This document shows positions 28,096 to 35,224 of a DNA stretch of 37,007 bases, piece by piece (within the stretch, counting starts at the first letter, position 1; every line of letters begins with the position of its first letter). Position numbers and translations under genes: made by a program. Below the pieces are notes generated by a model that worked only from the letters and a program-made list of their open reading frames with translations, did not search any database and had not been told where the DNA came from. The stretch covers positions 1 through 37,007 of the forward strand of contig NZ_PVNP01000112.1 of the NCBI RefSeq assembly GCF_002993365.1. The letters are read 5' to 3'. Origin of the DNA: Marisediminitalea alba. Lineage in GTDB: Bacteria; Pseudomonadota; Gammaproteobacteria; Enterobacterales; Alteromonadaceae.

Positions 28096-29025
28096 CTATT
28101 TCTCCGTTGTGGGTGTTAAGTGGCGCATCAAATCCTCGAATGTGATGGCCTGAATAGGTTTAATGGCGCGTTTCAGCTGCTCAACATTGAGCTGGCCTTG
28201 TGGTAATAGCGGTGAGGTTTCGTTCATGAGCATCGCGTTATTGGCTGCCATAAGTGCAGGCTTAAGCCCTTCGTGAATAGCTTCTAACGCGTCATGGCAA
28301 ACGATTTCGCGCAGCGCGTGAATATCCGTTTGAGTGTGTGCTTGCGCGTCATAGTCGGCATTTTGATAGCGCTGCTGCGCTTCGCGGTAACAAGCTAGGT
28401 CAGCCACATCTTCGCGCCAGACCTGGCGGCGCGAGAAAAACCGCGTTATCGCCTGTGTGCTGGCATTAATTGCACGATGCGCGACAAAAACATTCAATAT
28501 CGCTAATGTGCCCACACCAAGGCTGAAGATTACGCCCGCAAACGGACTGGCATAATCGGTGCGAAGCGTCTCTAACCAAGCGTTATCTTCCTCCAAGGCG
28601 TTAATATCAAACTGCACTTGGCTGAAAAGCTCGCCGCCATCACCAAGCAAGATGGTGGCTAATAGCAGCATAATGCCGATGAGATAAACCGGAATGCACC
28701 AGCCCGCAAGACGCTCAATAACGCGCATTAGTGGATGTTTATCTTGGCGGTGCGCCAGATAATGAATGGCGCACACCATAATCAACGAGCTGGTTGCCAT
28801 GAGGCTCGGCGTCCAGTACTGATTGTCCGTACCCGCTAAATATGCAAATACGCGGTAAAGAATTTCATATTCAAAGATAACCACAAACACTGCGACAACT
28901 GTGTTTATCGCGATGGTGGTACTCTCTTTTGCCATGCCTAACGCATAGTCGGTGCTGTGCTGACATAGCCCTTCAAGTAATTGCTGTGATTGCGATGAAA
29001 ACACCGCAGGGTGATTAGCTTTCAT
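28096..29025 (-). CDS. Multi-span membrane protein
   Basis: About 309 residues. I start at ATG 29025 (MKANHPAVFSSQSQ) because GAGGAAAAC is well placed upstream; an earlier in-frame ATG at 29076 has none. Hydrophobic segments: IAINTVVAVFVVIFEYEILY near 50, LMATSSLIMVCAIHYLAH near 85, CIPVYLIGIMLLLATILLG near 125 and FAGVIFSLGVGTLAILNVFV near 180. The C-terminal half is soluble. I do not recognise it. It overlaps the 98-aa gene by 11 bases and is followed by the vWA gene. Confidence 0.65.
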   Translation of the reverse strand: MKANHPAVFSSQSQQLLEGLCQHSTDYALGMAKESTTIAINTVVAVFVVIFEYEILYRVFAYLAGTDNQYWTPSLMATSSLIMVCAIHYLAHRQDKHPLMRVIERLAGWCIPVYLIGIMLLLATILLGDGGELFSQVQFDINALEEDNAWLETLRTDYASPFAGVIFSLGVGTLAILNVFVAHRAINASTQAITRFFSRRQVWREDVADLACYREAQQRYQNADYDAQAHTQTDIHALREIVCHDALEAIHEGLKPALMAANNAMLMNETSPLLPQGQLNVEQLKRAIKPIQAITFEDLMRHLTPTTEK

Positions 29026-29311
29026 TATTGTTTTCCTCGTGGTTAAGGGAGTGTTCAATCTCAAACTCAATGGCATCCTGATAACGGCTCACGCGTCGTT
29101 GCTGTAATAAGCCGTGTCGAGCGCAAATCCGGGTAAAAGCGGCTTCTGCTTCAATTTGCGCCATTTCCATTTGCCGCTGATATTGGGCTAACGCTTTGTT
29201 TTCAGCTTCCTCCTGCGTCCTCAGCATGGCGTTTACCAGACTGAAAGGCGGCATAATTAAATCCCTGACATAGCCAATAAATCGGGCTTTATAGTCCTCA
29301 TAGTGGTTCAT
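29015..29311 (-). CDS. Hypothetical protein, 98 aa, coiled-coil
   Basis: MNHYEDYKARFIGYVRDLIM followed by MLRTQEEAENKALAQYQRQM, a strongly helical, probably coiled-coil segment, then an acidic tail. AAGGAGAAACGTC before the ATG gives a strong ribosome site inside the end of the coupling-protein gene (14-base overlap). No known domain. It sits between the coupling protein and the membrane protein and may be a structural partner. Confidence 0.62.
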   Translation of the reverse strand: MNHYEDYKARFIGYVRDLIMPPFSLVNAMLRTQEEAENKALAQYQRQMEMAQIEAEAAFTRICARHGLLQQRRVSRYQDAIEFEIEHSLNHEENNNES

Positions 29312-31034
29312 GACGTTTCTCCTTAGACGGTGAATTATCTTGATTGAGCAGCGCGCGCATTATTTGGCGAAGTAGCTTCTCTTTGTGGTTAGGGTCTGGT
29401 GAATAGCGCCACACTGGCAGGCTTTTGAAATACGGGTCGATTTTCAGACGTAGCGCACGGCCTGCGCGTGTCACTATCATGTTGCCGCGTTTTGGGTTTA
29501 AGAAACGCCCTAGCTGCTCTGCTTTCATCACGTCGACTTCGCGGTAGCTTTTGCGGCCTGTATGCTTATCGGTGTCCACAATCGTTTTTTTGCCGAGCAA
29601 ACGGGACAACATAGCCAAGTTATCTGGGTGGGCTGTGCCCATCCAAATCACAAATTCAGCGTTGCCAATAAAGGAAAGGTAAGTTTTCGGATAAGCCGCT
29701 TTGAGACCTTCCAAATCTTGCGTGATTGCCAGCACAAACAAACCTTGCGAACGCGCAACATTGAGCGAGATTTCCAGTGTTTGGTTATAGCCCTGTGCTT
29801 GCACCTCATCGACCACAAACAGGCAATTACCATTTTTCTTTTTGACGCTTTCAAAGGTGTAACAGACCAAGTTTTGGACAACACGAGCTACCCCTTGCAG
29901 CTCTTCGCGCAGTGAATAAAGCGGTACATCCAGTACAAACACCACATCATTTTGGGTCTTAAGCTCGCTGAGCGGGCGCGTCGTGCTGGAAAAGAAATAC
30001 CGTACTGACGGGATATCCAAGATTTTGGTTTGATTTAACAAGGTCGAGTCTAAATTCGCACGAGTGTCTTTTGAGGCGTTGATGAAAGCTGCCGCGCCGC
30101 CGCTAATTGCGCCCTTAAAAGCAGAGCTTTCTCTCAGCATTTTATGAAGGAGTTGATGGCTTTCTTCTGGGGTACTTTCAAGTGTGCCGTCTTCGTTAAA
30201 CACGCGCATACCATGTACTATCAGGTCACGCACCGTCCCTAAATGTTGCTCTTCTTCTGGATATTGAGACAGCACAAACAGCACAATACTGACAAACATT
30301 CCGCGGCTGGTATCTGTGAAATAAGGTTGTTTTTCGCCCGATACTGTGATGATAAAACTGTTGCCGAGACGATTAGCCCATTTCACAGCCGCTTGCTCAC
30401 CTTCACGCGCTATGGCTGCTTTCACATCATCAAAGGGGTTTAACTGCGCTGAATCTTCCTCATAAGGGGCAAGGTGTACATACTGACGTTTTTTATCGTG
30501 CGCAGCGATTGCTTGGTAGATAGCTGAGGTCGGGTCGAGGACAAAGGCGCTACCTTCCCATTCACTGAGCATGGTTGAGACGGTTGAAGTTTTACCTGAG
30601 CCTGTGCCTGCTACAATCAAGGCATGCTTTTCCATCGGCAGACCAACGGATTGGACAATGCCAAAGCCGTAGCACCATGCAAGCCCTAAGAATAAAGTTC
30701 GTGCGCTATGTCGATGGGTGAGTGTGGCGGCGACAGAGGCAAAGCCGCCCGTCGATAACTTACTGAACTTGAATTGCTCAAGCCAAGCAGAGAGCCGCAT
30801 ATTAACCCGCATTACCGTGCGCCATGGCAAGGTCGGGATGGAAGCATAGAGCTTAGGCGATGAGCAGCCGAGTTTACGCAATATCCATATCATCAATGTT
30901 TTGATGATAAAGATTAAAAACCACAGCGGTATAGCAGCGGCTGCGCACAACATCAATAATGTGGAGTGGTCTAGTTGCTGCAACCACTGCCAATATTCCA
31001 GCAGTGCGCCGAAGTTGAACGCAATATGCTCCAT
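29298..31034 (-). CDS. VirD4/TraG-type type IV coupling protein
   Basis: 578 residues from ATG 31034, which sits one base after the previous gene's stop; an earlier in-frame start at 31139 is unlikely. An N-terminal membrane segment (LMLCAAAAIPLWFLIFIIKT) precedes the ATPase: Walker A IVAGTGSGKTSTVSTML near 140-155 and Walker B CLFVVDEVQAQG near 403, with VLDPTSAIYQ and ITQDLEGLKAAYP. It brings the relaxase-DNA complex to a type IV secretion channel. No channel genes follow, so it probably docks to a helper element. Confidence 0.85.
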   Translation of the reverse strand: MEHIAFNFGALLEYWQWLQQLDHSTLLMLCAAAAIPLWFLIFIIKTLMIWILRKLGCSSPKLYASIPTLPWRTVMRVNMRLSAWLEQFKFSKLSTGGFASVAATLTHRHSARTLFLGLAWCYGFGIVQSVGLPMEKHALIVAGTGSGKTSTVSTMLSEWEGSAFVLDPTSAIYQAIAAHDKKRQYVHLAPYEEDSAQLNPFDDVKAAIAREGEQAAVKWANRLGNSFIITVSGEKQPYFTDTSRGMFVSIVLFVLSQYPEEEQHLGTVRDLIVHGMRVFNEDGTLESTPEESHQLLHKMLRESSAFKGAISGGAAAFINASKDTRANLDSTLLNQTKILDIPSVRYFFSSTTRPLSELKTQNDVVFVLDVPLYSLREELQGVARVVQNLVCYTFESVKKKNGNCLFVVDEVQAQGYNQTLEISLNVARSQGLFVLAITQDLEGLKAAYPKTYLSFIGNAEFVIWMGTAHPDNLAMLSRLLGKKTIVDTDKHTGRKSYREVDVMKAEQLGRFLNPKRGNMIVTRAGRALRLKIDPYFKSLPVWRYSPDPNHKEKLLRQIMRALLNQDNSPSKEKRHEPL

Positions 31035-31035
31035 C

Positions 31036-31242
31036 TTAGCGCCGCTCGTTTGACTGAAAGCCAAAGGCTTTTTTAAACAAAGCAATAATTGCGCGGGCGA
31101 CATGAATGTAGAGCCACAGAGCAACCACGCCCACCGCAATAGCGTGTATTTCTGGGCTGATATACGGAATGCCGAATAACATCAGCACAAAGTCGAGAAC
31201 TTGGTTAGGGAGCCAGAGGAGCGTTGATTTAGAGGGGATCAT
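31036..31242 (-). CDS. Small membrane protein, 68 aa
   Basis: Two hydrophobic segments: VLDFVLMLFGIPYISPEIHA and IAVGVVALWLYIHVARAIIA, with a short basic tail. Unknown function. It overlaps the upstream 78-aa gene by four bases and runs into the coupling protein with one base between, so it is probably translated with it. Confidence 0.6.
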   Translation of the reverse strand: MIPSKSTLLWLPNQVLDFVLMLFGIPYISPEIHAIAVGVVALWLYIHVARAIIALFKKAFGFQSNERR

Positions 31243-31475
31243 TTGCGATCCCCTCTGTTAGACAGTAACTTTCTTAACTTAACGTTCTGCTGTTTGAGGT
31301 GTTCCACCTCTTCACGTAACTGCACATAGTCTTGATATGCGTCATATACGATGTAAGCAAATTGGAGTGTAAACGGTATGCTTATAAAAAATGCTGTCCA
31401 CTCTTTAAAGTAAACTGCAAACCCCAAACCCACCAATGACAAAACTAGCATTGCGGTTGAAAAGATTAATCTCAT
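31239..31475 (-). CDS. Small membrane protein with coiled coil, 78 aa
   Basis: Two membrane segments (STAMLVLSLVGLGFAVYF and AFFISIPFTLQFAYIVYDAY) followed by a charged coiled coil VQLREEVEHLKQQNVKLRKL. First gene of the leftward coupling-protein operon. It has no recognised family. It is likely to assist the coupling protein at the membrane; that is inference from position. Confidence 0.6.
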   Translation of the reverse strand: MRLIFSTAMLVLSLVGLGFAVYFKEWTAFFISIPFTLQFAYIVYDAYQDYVQLREEVEHLKQQNVKLRKLLSNRGDRK

Positions 31476-31545
31476 GTGCCAATCCCCACTTTGTGAATTA
31501 AGTGATGCACTTGAGCAAGTTCAGCTCATCGCATCAGTAGGGTAC

Positions 31546-31575
31546 ACTTTAGTTGGTGTAACTCATTGTTATCAA
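31546..31575 (-). promoter_or_regulatory. Candidate promoter of the leftward transfer operon
   Basis: On the minus strand TTGATA (31575-31570), 18-base spacer, TAAAGT (31551-31546). It faces the 78-aa gene, 71 bases ahead of it, and is adjacent to the CTTAAGA repeats, so it may be controlled by them. Confidence 0.4.
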
Positions 31576-31582
31576 AGTGTTT

Positions 31583-31632
31583 CTTAAGAGGTTCTTAAGA
31601 ACACATTTAATGCCCTTAAGATATTCTCAAGA
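31583..31632. promoter_or_regulatory. Phased CTTAAGA repeats, candidate operator
   Basis: CTTAAGA occurs at 31583, 31594 and 31615, with CTCAAGA at 31626. The spacings (11, 21, 11) put all of them on one DNA face. The second copy lies in a perfect 12-bp palindrome GTTCTTAAGAAC (31591-31602). They lie between a leftward and a rightward promoter candidate. Confidence 0.6.
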
Positions 31633-31638
31633 ATTTAG

Positions 31639-31667
31639 TTGACATATTCTTTTTGCATCTATATGGC
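31639..31667 (+). promoter_or_regulatory. Candidate promoter of the 104-aa gene
   Basis: TTGACA (31639-31644), a 17-base spacer, TATGGC (31662-31667). The -35 is perfect, the -10 weaker. It is 30 bases before the start and directly adjacent to the CTTAAGA repeats. Confidence 0.5.
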
Positions 31668-31696
31668 TATATCGCGAAGTCAAAAGGAGGTGGCGA

Positions 31697-32011
31697 ATGA
31701 GCAGTAGTATATGGGGAGCAGGTAGTTTAGAGCATGGATCAAATTATGAGAAAAAAGCAGAGAAGGCTGCCTTAAGAGAAGCCGAAGTAACCTTGAAGTT
31801 GCGTGAACTGACATGGCAAATCTTTCAGGAGTGCTGTTTTCACGTTGATGCCGATGAACAAGAAATCATCAAAAGACTTGATAAAGCATTTCTACAAGCT
31901 AGTATGGATATAATGTCTGACGCTTATGGCACAGACCAACCTGGTTTTGTTCAAGGATATGAGTACATACGGGACGTAGCGTGGCACAAAGTTACTGAAA
32001 GAGAACCATAA
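31697..32011 (+). CDS. Hypothetical protein, 104 aa
   Basis: Soluble, mostly helical and charged: MSSSIWGAGSLEHGSNYEKK, then LKLRELTWQIFQECCFHVDA and a C-terminal GFVQGYEYIRDVAWHK. AGGAGG lies just before the ATG at 31697, a strong ribosome site. It is transcribed opposite to the transfer operon from a shared promoter region with a phased repeat array. It has no obvious HTH. It converges with the envelope cassette. Confidence 0.65.
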   Translation: MSSSIWGAGSLEHGSNYEKKAEKAALREAEVTLKLRELTWQIFQECCFHVDADEQEIIKRLDKAFLQASMDIMSDAYGTDQPGFVQGYEYIRDVAWHKVTEREP

Positions 32012-32031
32012 ATCAGAAACAGTGAGCATGT

Positions 32032-33018
32032 TTAGCTTTCTTCATTATTCTTTTCTTTTATTTCAAGGGCAAAGTTAAGGCTTTCACCAAAAAATGTTGC
32101 ATCATCAATATTTTCATTTGCCAGAATTTGTATTACGAAATCATCAATTATGTTCTGTAAATCCTTTTGAAGATAACAAGCTAACCATAAAAGGATACTT
32201 TCGACACTGCCCGCACCCAATCCTTGATATTTGAACTTTTTAGGTTCCATAGTATTCCAAATAACATTGGCTTGGGGTTTTTCTGAAAGTGCTTTCGTAA
32301 CAAAACCAGCTTTAAAATTCTCATCAAGATTAGTTTTCTTCTCAAGAAATTTATAGAGTTCGGTACATGCAACGATAGAGTTGCTCTTTTTGCTCTTAAG
32401 TGGAAAGTTACCGCATATTTCCTTCAATAGTTCGCGATAATCTCTATCATCAGAATGCAAATCGAACCTTTCCCAATTTTCATAGAATGATGATGGCGAA
32501 GTTGGTTTTTCCTCTTTGATAGTTGGATCTGCGCCCGTGTCCTCAAAGCTCTCAAATTCCACATCATTTCCATTAACGATAAGCTCACTCTTCCTAAACC
32601 TCATCAACATAATCCAAAATATCATTGCAATTAGAGCGACTGAAAAGCTGGACAAAAACATGCTGGTTATAACTGTTAAAGATGAACTGAATTTACAGGA
32701 CGGATTGTCAATTCGATATTTCCATTCATGAAAAGTGGGGTTCTGGTATTCTTCGAGATTCGCTAAATATGTTTCCAAGGTATTACATTTATTGACTGGT
32801 AAAGGCAACGTACCCTCACCCTTGAATTTGTGAAGATAATATCTATCAAAGTTGATAGAGCCATAAACTGACACCCCCGTAAGAATTAATAAAAACAGGA
32901 TTCTTAAAGAGCTGAGAGATGCGTATGTCTTACCTAAATTCAGTCCAATAAGTGTAGCCAGAACTGCACAACAGACAAGTACGACTAACCAATCTTGAGG
33001 AAAATATAGTACAAACAT
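32032..33018 (-). CDS. Three-span membrane protein of an AT-rich cassette
   Basis: 328 residues. Two N-terminal membrane segments (DWLVVLVCCAVLATLIGLNL and LRILFLLILTGVSVYGSI), a loop of about 70 residues with two Cys that could be periplasmic, a third segment (FLSSFSVALIAMIFWIMLM) near 130, then a cytosolic C-terminal half of about 180 residues with FESFEDTGADPTIKEEKP and a helical domain. No family recognised. It is last of a three-gene leftward cassette, one base after the small lipoprotein gene. Base composition is visibly more AT-rich than the backbone. Confidence 0.62.
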   Translation of the reverse strand: MFVLYFPQDWLVVLVCCAVLATLIGLNLGKTYASLSSLRILFLLILTGVSVYGSINFDRYYLHKFKGEGTLPLPVNKCNTLETYLANLEEYQNPTFHEWKYRIDNPSCKFSSSLTVITSMFLSSFSVALIAMIFWIMLMRFRKSELIVNGNDVEFESFEDTGADPTIKEEKPTSPSSFYENWERFDLHSDDRDYRELLKEICGNFPLKSKKSNSIVACTELYKFLEKKTNLDENFKAGFVTKALSEKPQANVIWNTMEPKKFKYQGLGAGSVESILLWLACYLQKDLQNIIDDFVIQILANENIDDATFFGESLNFALEIKEKNNEES

Positions 33019-33019
33019 T

Positions 33020-33388
33020 TTACGAGCTGCAGTTCAGCGTTATACGATGTTTTTCTTCAAAGAACACCAATTCCCTTGAATAGTAATTCCCACAATCAAA
33101 TAAGATAACATATTCACCGGGTTTAATTCTCTGTGTGTTTTCGTTTGTGTAATTTCGAGTAGGTAGGTTGCTGAGAAGACTGAGGTTAGTAGCTTTTTTG
33201 ATATCGCTATAATCAGAACCCAACTGCTCATTCTGCTCTAAAGTTAGGATATAAAATTCAATCCGTTTGTTTTGAGAGTGAAATATCACTTCAACGTTTT
33301 TGTCGTATCTCTTTCCAAATTTTGGGGCACACCCAATCAATACGGTACAAACTATAAAAACTAACGCATTCGAAATTTTTAAACCCAT
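33020..33388 (-). CDS. Small lipoprotein, 122 aa
   Basis: ATG 33388 gives MGLKISNALVFIVCTVLIGC, a signal sequence with lipobox LIGC (Cys20), so the mature protein is lipidated and held at the envelope. GTG 33397 is in frame but adds only MVY. The body is beta-rich (VEVIFHSQNKRIEFYILTL, GEYVILFDCGNYY) with Cys at the end (TLNCSS), so a disulfide is possible. No family recognised. It lies between the peptidase lipoprotein and the membrane protein. Confidence 0.62.
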   Translation of the reverse strand: MGLKISNALVFIVCTVLIGCAPKFGKRYDKNVEVIFHSQNKRIEFYILTLEQNEQLGSDYSDIKKATNLSLLSNLPTRNYTNENTQRIKPGEYVILFDCGNYYSRELVFFEEKHRITLNCSS

Positions 33389-33403
33389 ATAAACCACTCA
33401 GCA

Positions 33404-34354
33404 CTATGTTTGAATGTAGAATGAAAAAGCGACCTTCTCAAGAAAGCGGTCACCCGTCATAATTCTGGGTGTTGAACGCTCAGTGGGATCTAAGAAACTC
33501 ACTTTTTCTAAGTGAGTATTGCTGTCGGTTGTATAATTATATCCACCTTTGTCATTTTCTTTGTATATTGACGTATAAAACGTCACATCTCTCAATACGA
33601 CAGTGTGCCCCCTACCTTTTCTATTCATGGCAACGAATACTGGATAATCTTTGTCCATTGCGACAAGCATATCAGATAAGGATTTTATTATAACAAGCTG
33701 CTTCTCATAGATTAGTTTACCAGTTTTTGGGTTGGTAGAGCTCATCGTAAAACCATCAGGTGAGTAAGAGAAATCTCCGCCTTGCCTAACGAGAAAAAAC
33801 TCATCAGCTTCCCTATGAAATGACGATTCTATCTTGCAGTTGGCGGATTGGACTTTAGGCAACAAACTCAAAATGTTTACTACATCACAATAGTCAATAT
33901 CTATACCTCTTCTGGGAATTTTACCTAACCAAAGTCCAGCCCCACTAGCATGAGCTTCGGAAGCAGCAAATAGGATTTGGTTGGCAGTTGCGGCTCGATT
34001 ACCTGAATCTGGGCATGATGATCCCAATGCATCTCTAAATTGCTCTTGTGTAAATTCTAATCCTGCGTAACGGAATGCAGTCTCTAGCGAAGCTGACCAG
34101 CATGTATCTTCAGAGGCTTGAAAAGCATAATATTGTTCGATGCCGTCTGTTTTTTCATAGAACTTCTTGGATATTGCAGATTTAGACTTACGACCATTTT
34201 TTATTGGGTATTCAAGTTTATATGTGCCGCTGCACATTTTTTCCTCGAAGACCTGAAAGTTAGAATAAAAGCTTCCCACATCGTCAAATGGGTTAACACT
34301 GCAAGCACTTAAACTTAATAAAACAATCAGGTAGATGAAATGTTTATGATTCAT
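33404..34354 (-). CDS. Papain/C39-like cysteine peptidase lipoprotein
   Basis: 316 residues from ATG 34354: MNHKHFIYLIVLLSLSACSV is a lipoprotein signal with lipobox LSAC (Cys18). An earlier in-frame start at 34618 would put the signal inside the protein and cross the inverted-repeat region, so I reject it. The peptidase pattern is FQASEDTCWSASLETAFRYA (nucleophile Cys85) and GRGHTVVLRDVTF (His near 249), as in papain-like/C39-like folds (AvrRpt2-type C70 is another option). A conserved-looking Asn/Asp after His cannot be settled by eye. It is the first gene of the three-gene cassette. Confidence 0.68.
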   Translation of the reverse strand: MNHKHFIYLIVLLSLSACSVNPFDDVGSFYSNFQVFEEKMCSGTYKLEYPIKNGRKSKSAISKKFYEKTDGIEQYYAFQASEDTCWSASLETAFRYAGLEFTQEQFRDALGSSCPDSGNRAATANQILFAASEAHASGAGLWLGKIPRRGIDIDYCDVVNILSLLPKVQSANCKIESSFHREADEFFLVRQGGDFSYSPDGFTMSSTNPKTGKLIYEKQLVIIKSLSDMLVAMDKDYPVFVAMNRKGRGHTVVLRDVTFYTSIYKENDKGGYNYTTDSNTHLEKVSFLDPTERSTPRIMTGDRFLEKVAFSFYIQT

Positions 34355-34818
34355 TGGAGAAGTCCGTTTATGAATTATTATTTTGAAAGTAGCTTGGTCA
34401 AAGCCAAGATTATGCAAATAGTTTGCGGTGTTCAAGTATTTTCCGCTGCCTTCCATTCTGGAGAGCATGAGCTTCAAAGATGATTGCGAGTGCTCGGTAA
34501 AAGTAGAAACGTCCCTGCGCTCCGCAAGATGTCCCCTGCGTAATACGTGAGGGGTAATCTTGGCAAGGGAGAGCACTAAAGCCGTTCTCCCGTTGCATCC
34601 CTCTGGGCTGTGGTGCAAAGCAAAATCTCATTAATTTCTGCACCATAAACCTTTGGACGTTTAATCCCCAGTTAAAGGCTTTCATGCCCTTAACAATCCT
34701 GACCAGAAGGGAGAAGTTAGCTCTCCCTTGCTGGACTTCCCATCAACCTACCGTTCGCCGATAGGGTGCCGTAAGCATGTCGTTGCTTAACCTCGACCAT
34801 ATTGCATATGGACGCTTT
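34355..34818. other. Non-coding region dense in inverted repeats
   Basis: 464 bases without a convincing gene. It holds a nested fold (34489-34577), alternative hairpins around 34592-34644, a perfect 8-bp hairpin AAGGGAGA/TCTCCCTT (34707-34729), a hairpin TAAGCA/TGCTTA (34772-34789) and a palindrome CCATATTGCATATGG (34797-34811). ATCCTG, similar to MOBP nick sites, is at 34696-34701. It could be an origin of transfer, an untranslated structured RNA or both. Confidence 0.6.
34489..34577. ncRNA. Nested-helix element, possible structured RNA
   Basis: Successive complementary arms from outside in: AGTGCTC/GAGCACT (34489-34495, 34571-34577), TCCCT/AGGGA (34512-34516, 34566-34570), CAAGAT/ATCTTG (34525-34530, 34557-34562), CCCCT/AGGGG (34533-34537, 34550-34554), CGT/ACG around loop AAT (34539-34547). 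The nesting is too regular to be chance-like, but no known RNA family is recognised and the strand is not settled. A DNA-level role is equally possible. Confidence 0.4.
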
Positions 34819-34992
34819 CTATAATTCGCTGCAACACATTGCACGGGAGATGTTCTCAAGTGACGCCAGAATATTGCTTCGTTGAATACAGGCCGCATTT
34901 GATTGCACAAGTGCATTGAATGTTGCGGCGTACAGTGCACGCAATTCCGGTGTGTTTTTGTTCGCGAGTTGATATGAAGTAATAATGTGCAT
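34819..34992 (-). CDS. Small conserved-looking protein, 57 aa
   Basis: MHIITSYQLANKNTPELRAL followed by YAATFNALVQSNAACIQRSN and ASLENISRAM. The start at 34992 has AGGAGTAGC just upstream. The MHIITSYQLA-x-K-x-x-x-ELRALY pattern is one I associate with a small family on proteobacterial plasmids and integrative elements; its function is not known to me. No membrane segment. It is too short for common gene-length cut-offs, so it is easily missed. Confidence 0.68.
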   Translation of the reverse strand: MHIITSYQLANKNTPELRALYAATFNALVQSNAACIQRSNILASLENISRAMCCSEL

Positions 34993-35024
34993 AATGCTAC
35001 TCCTGATTTTTTAGCGCTTTGAAT

Positions 35025-35066
35025 GCCAAAGCCTTTCTTTCCCAAAGTCCAAGAAAGGTTTCTGGC
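35025..35066 (-). repeat. Long hairpin upstream of the 57-aa gene
   Basis: CCTTTCTT (35032-35039) pairs perfectly with AAGAAAGG (35051-35058); GCCA and TGGC outside continue the stem to about 14 pairs with one mismatch. On the minus strand it would be in the leader of the 57-aa gene. Confidence 0.5.
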
Positions 35067-35224
35067 AGAGGAGCAGTAAAAATCATGGCTTGATTATAGT
35101 TATGTACAATCAGCCCCACATCACGCTATTGTTTACTTTCTAATCACTAAAACAATACCACCTCAAACGTAGTGAGCTTGTATTTGAGGACAAGATCAAA
35201 CTTCACACATTTGAGGATTAAGCA

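Noticed and set aside
34410..34685. Minus-strand frames of 60-90 residues through the inverted-repeat region, including an extended start at 34618 for the peptidase
   Set aside because: The lipoprotein signal and lipobox begin at 34354; the upstream frames cross perfect inverted repeats and have no ribosome site or recognisable protein.
34355..34818. Group II intron or integron attC sites as explanation of the repeats
   Set aside because: No domain V-like sequence, no reverse transcriptase, and no attC core sites (RYYYAAC/GTTRRRY pairs) in the right arrangement.
34998..35086. A 29-residue frame (MIFTAPLPETFLGLWE...) upstream of the 57-aa gene
   Set aside because: No ribosome site and it overlaps a long hairpin. 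Kept only as a possible leader in a finding.
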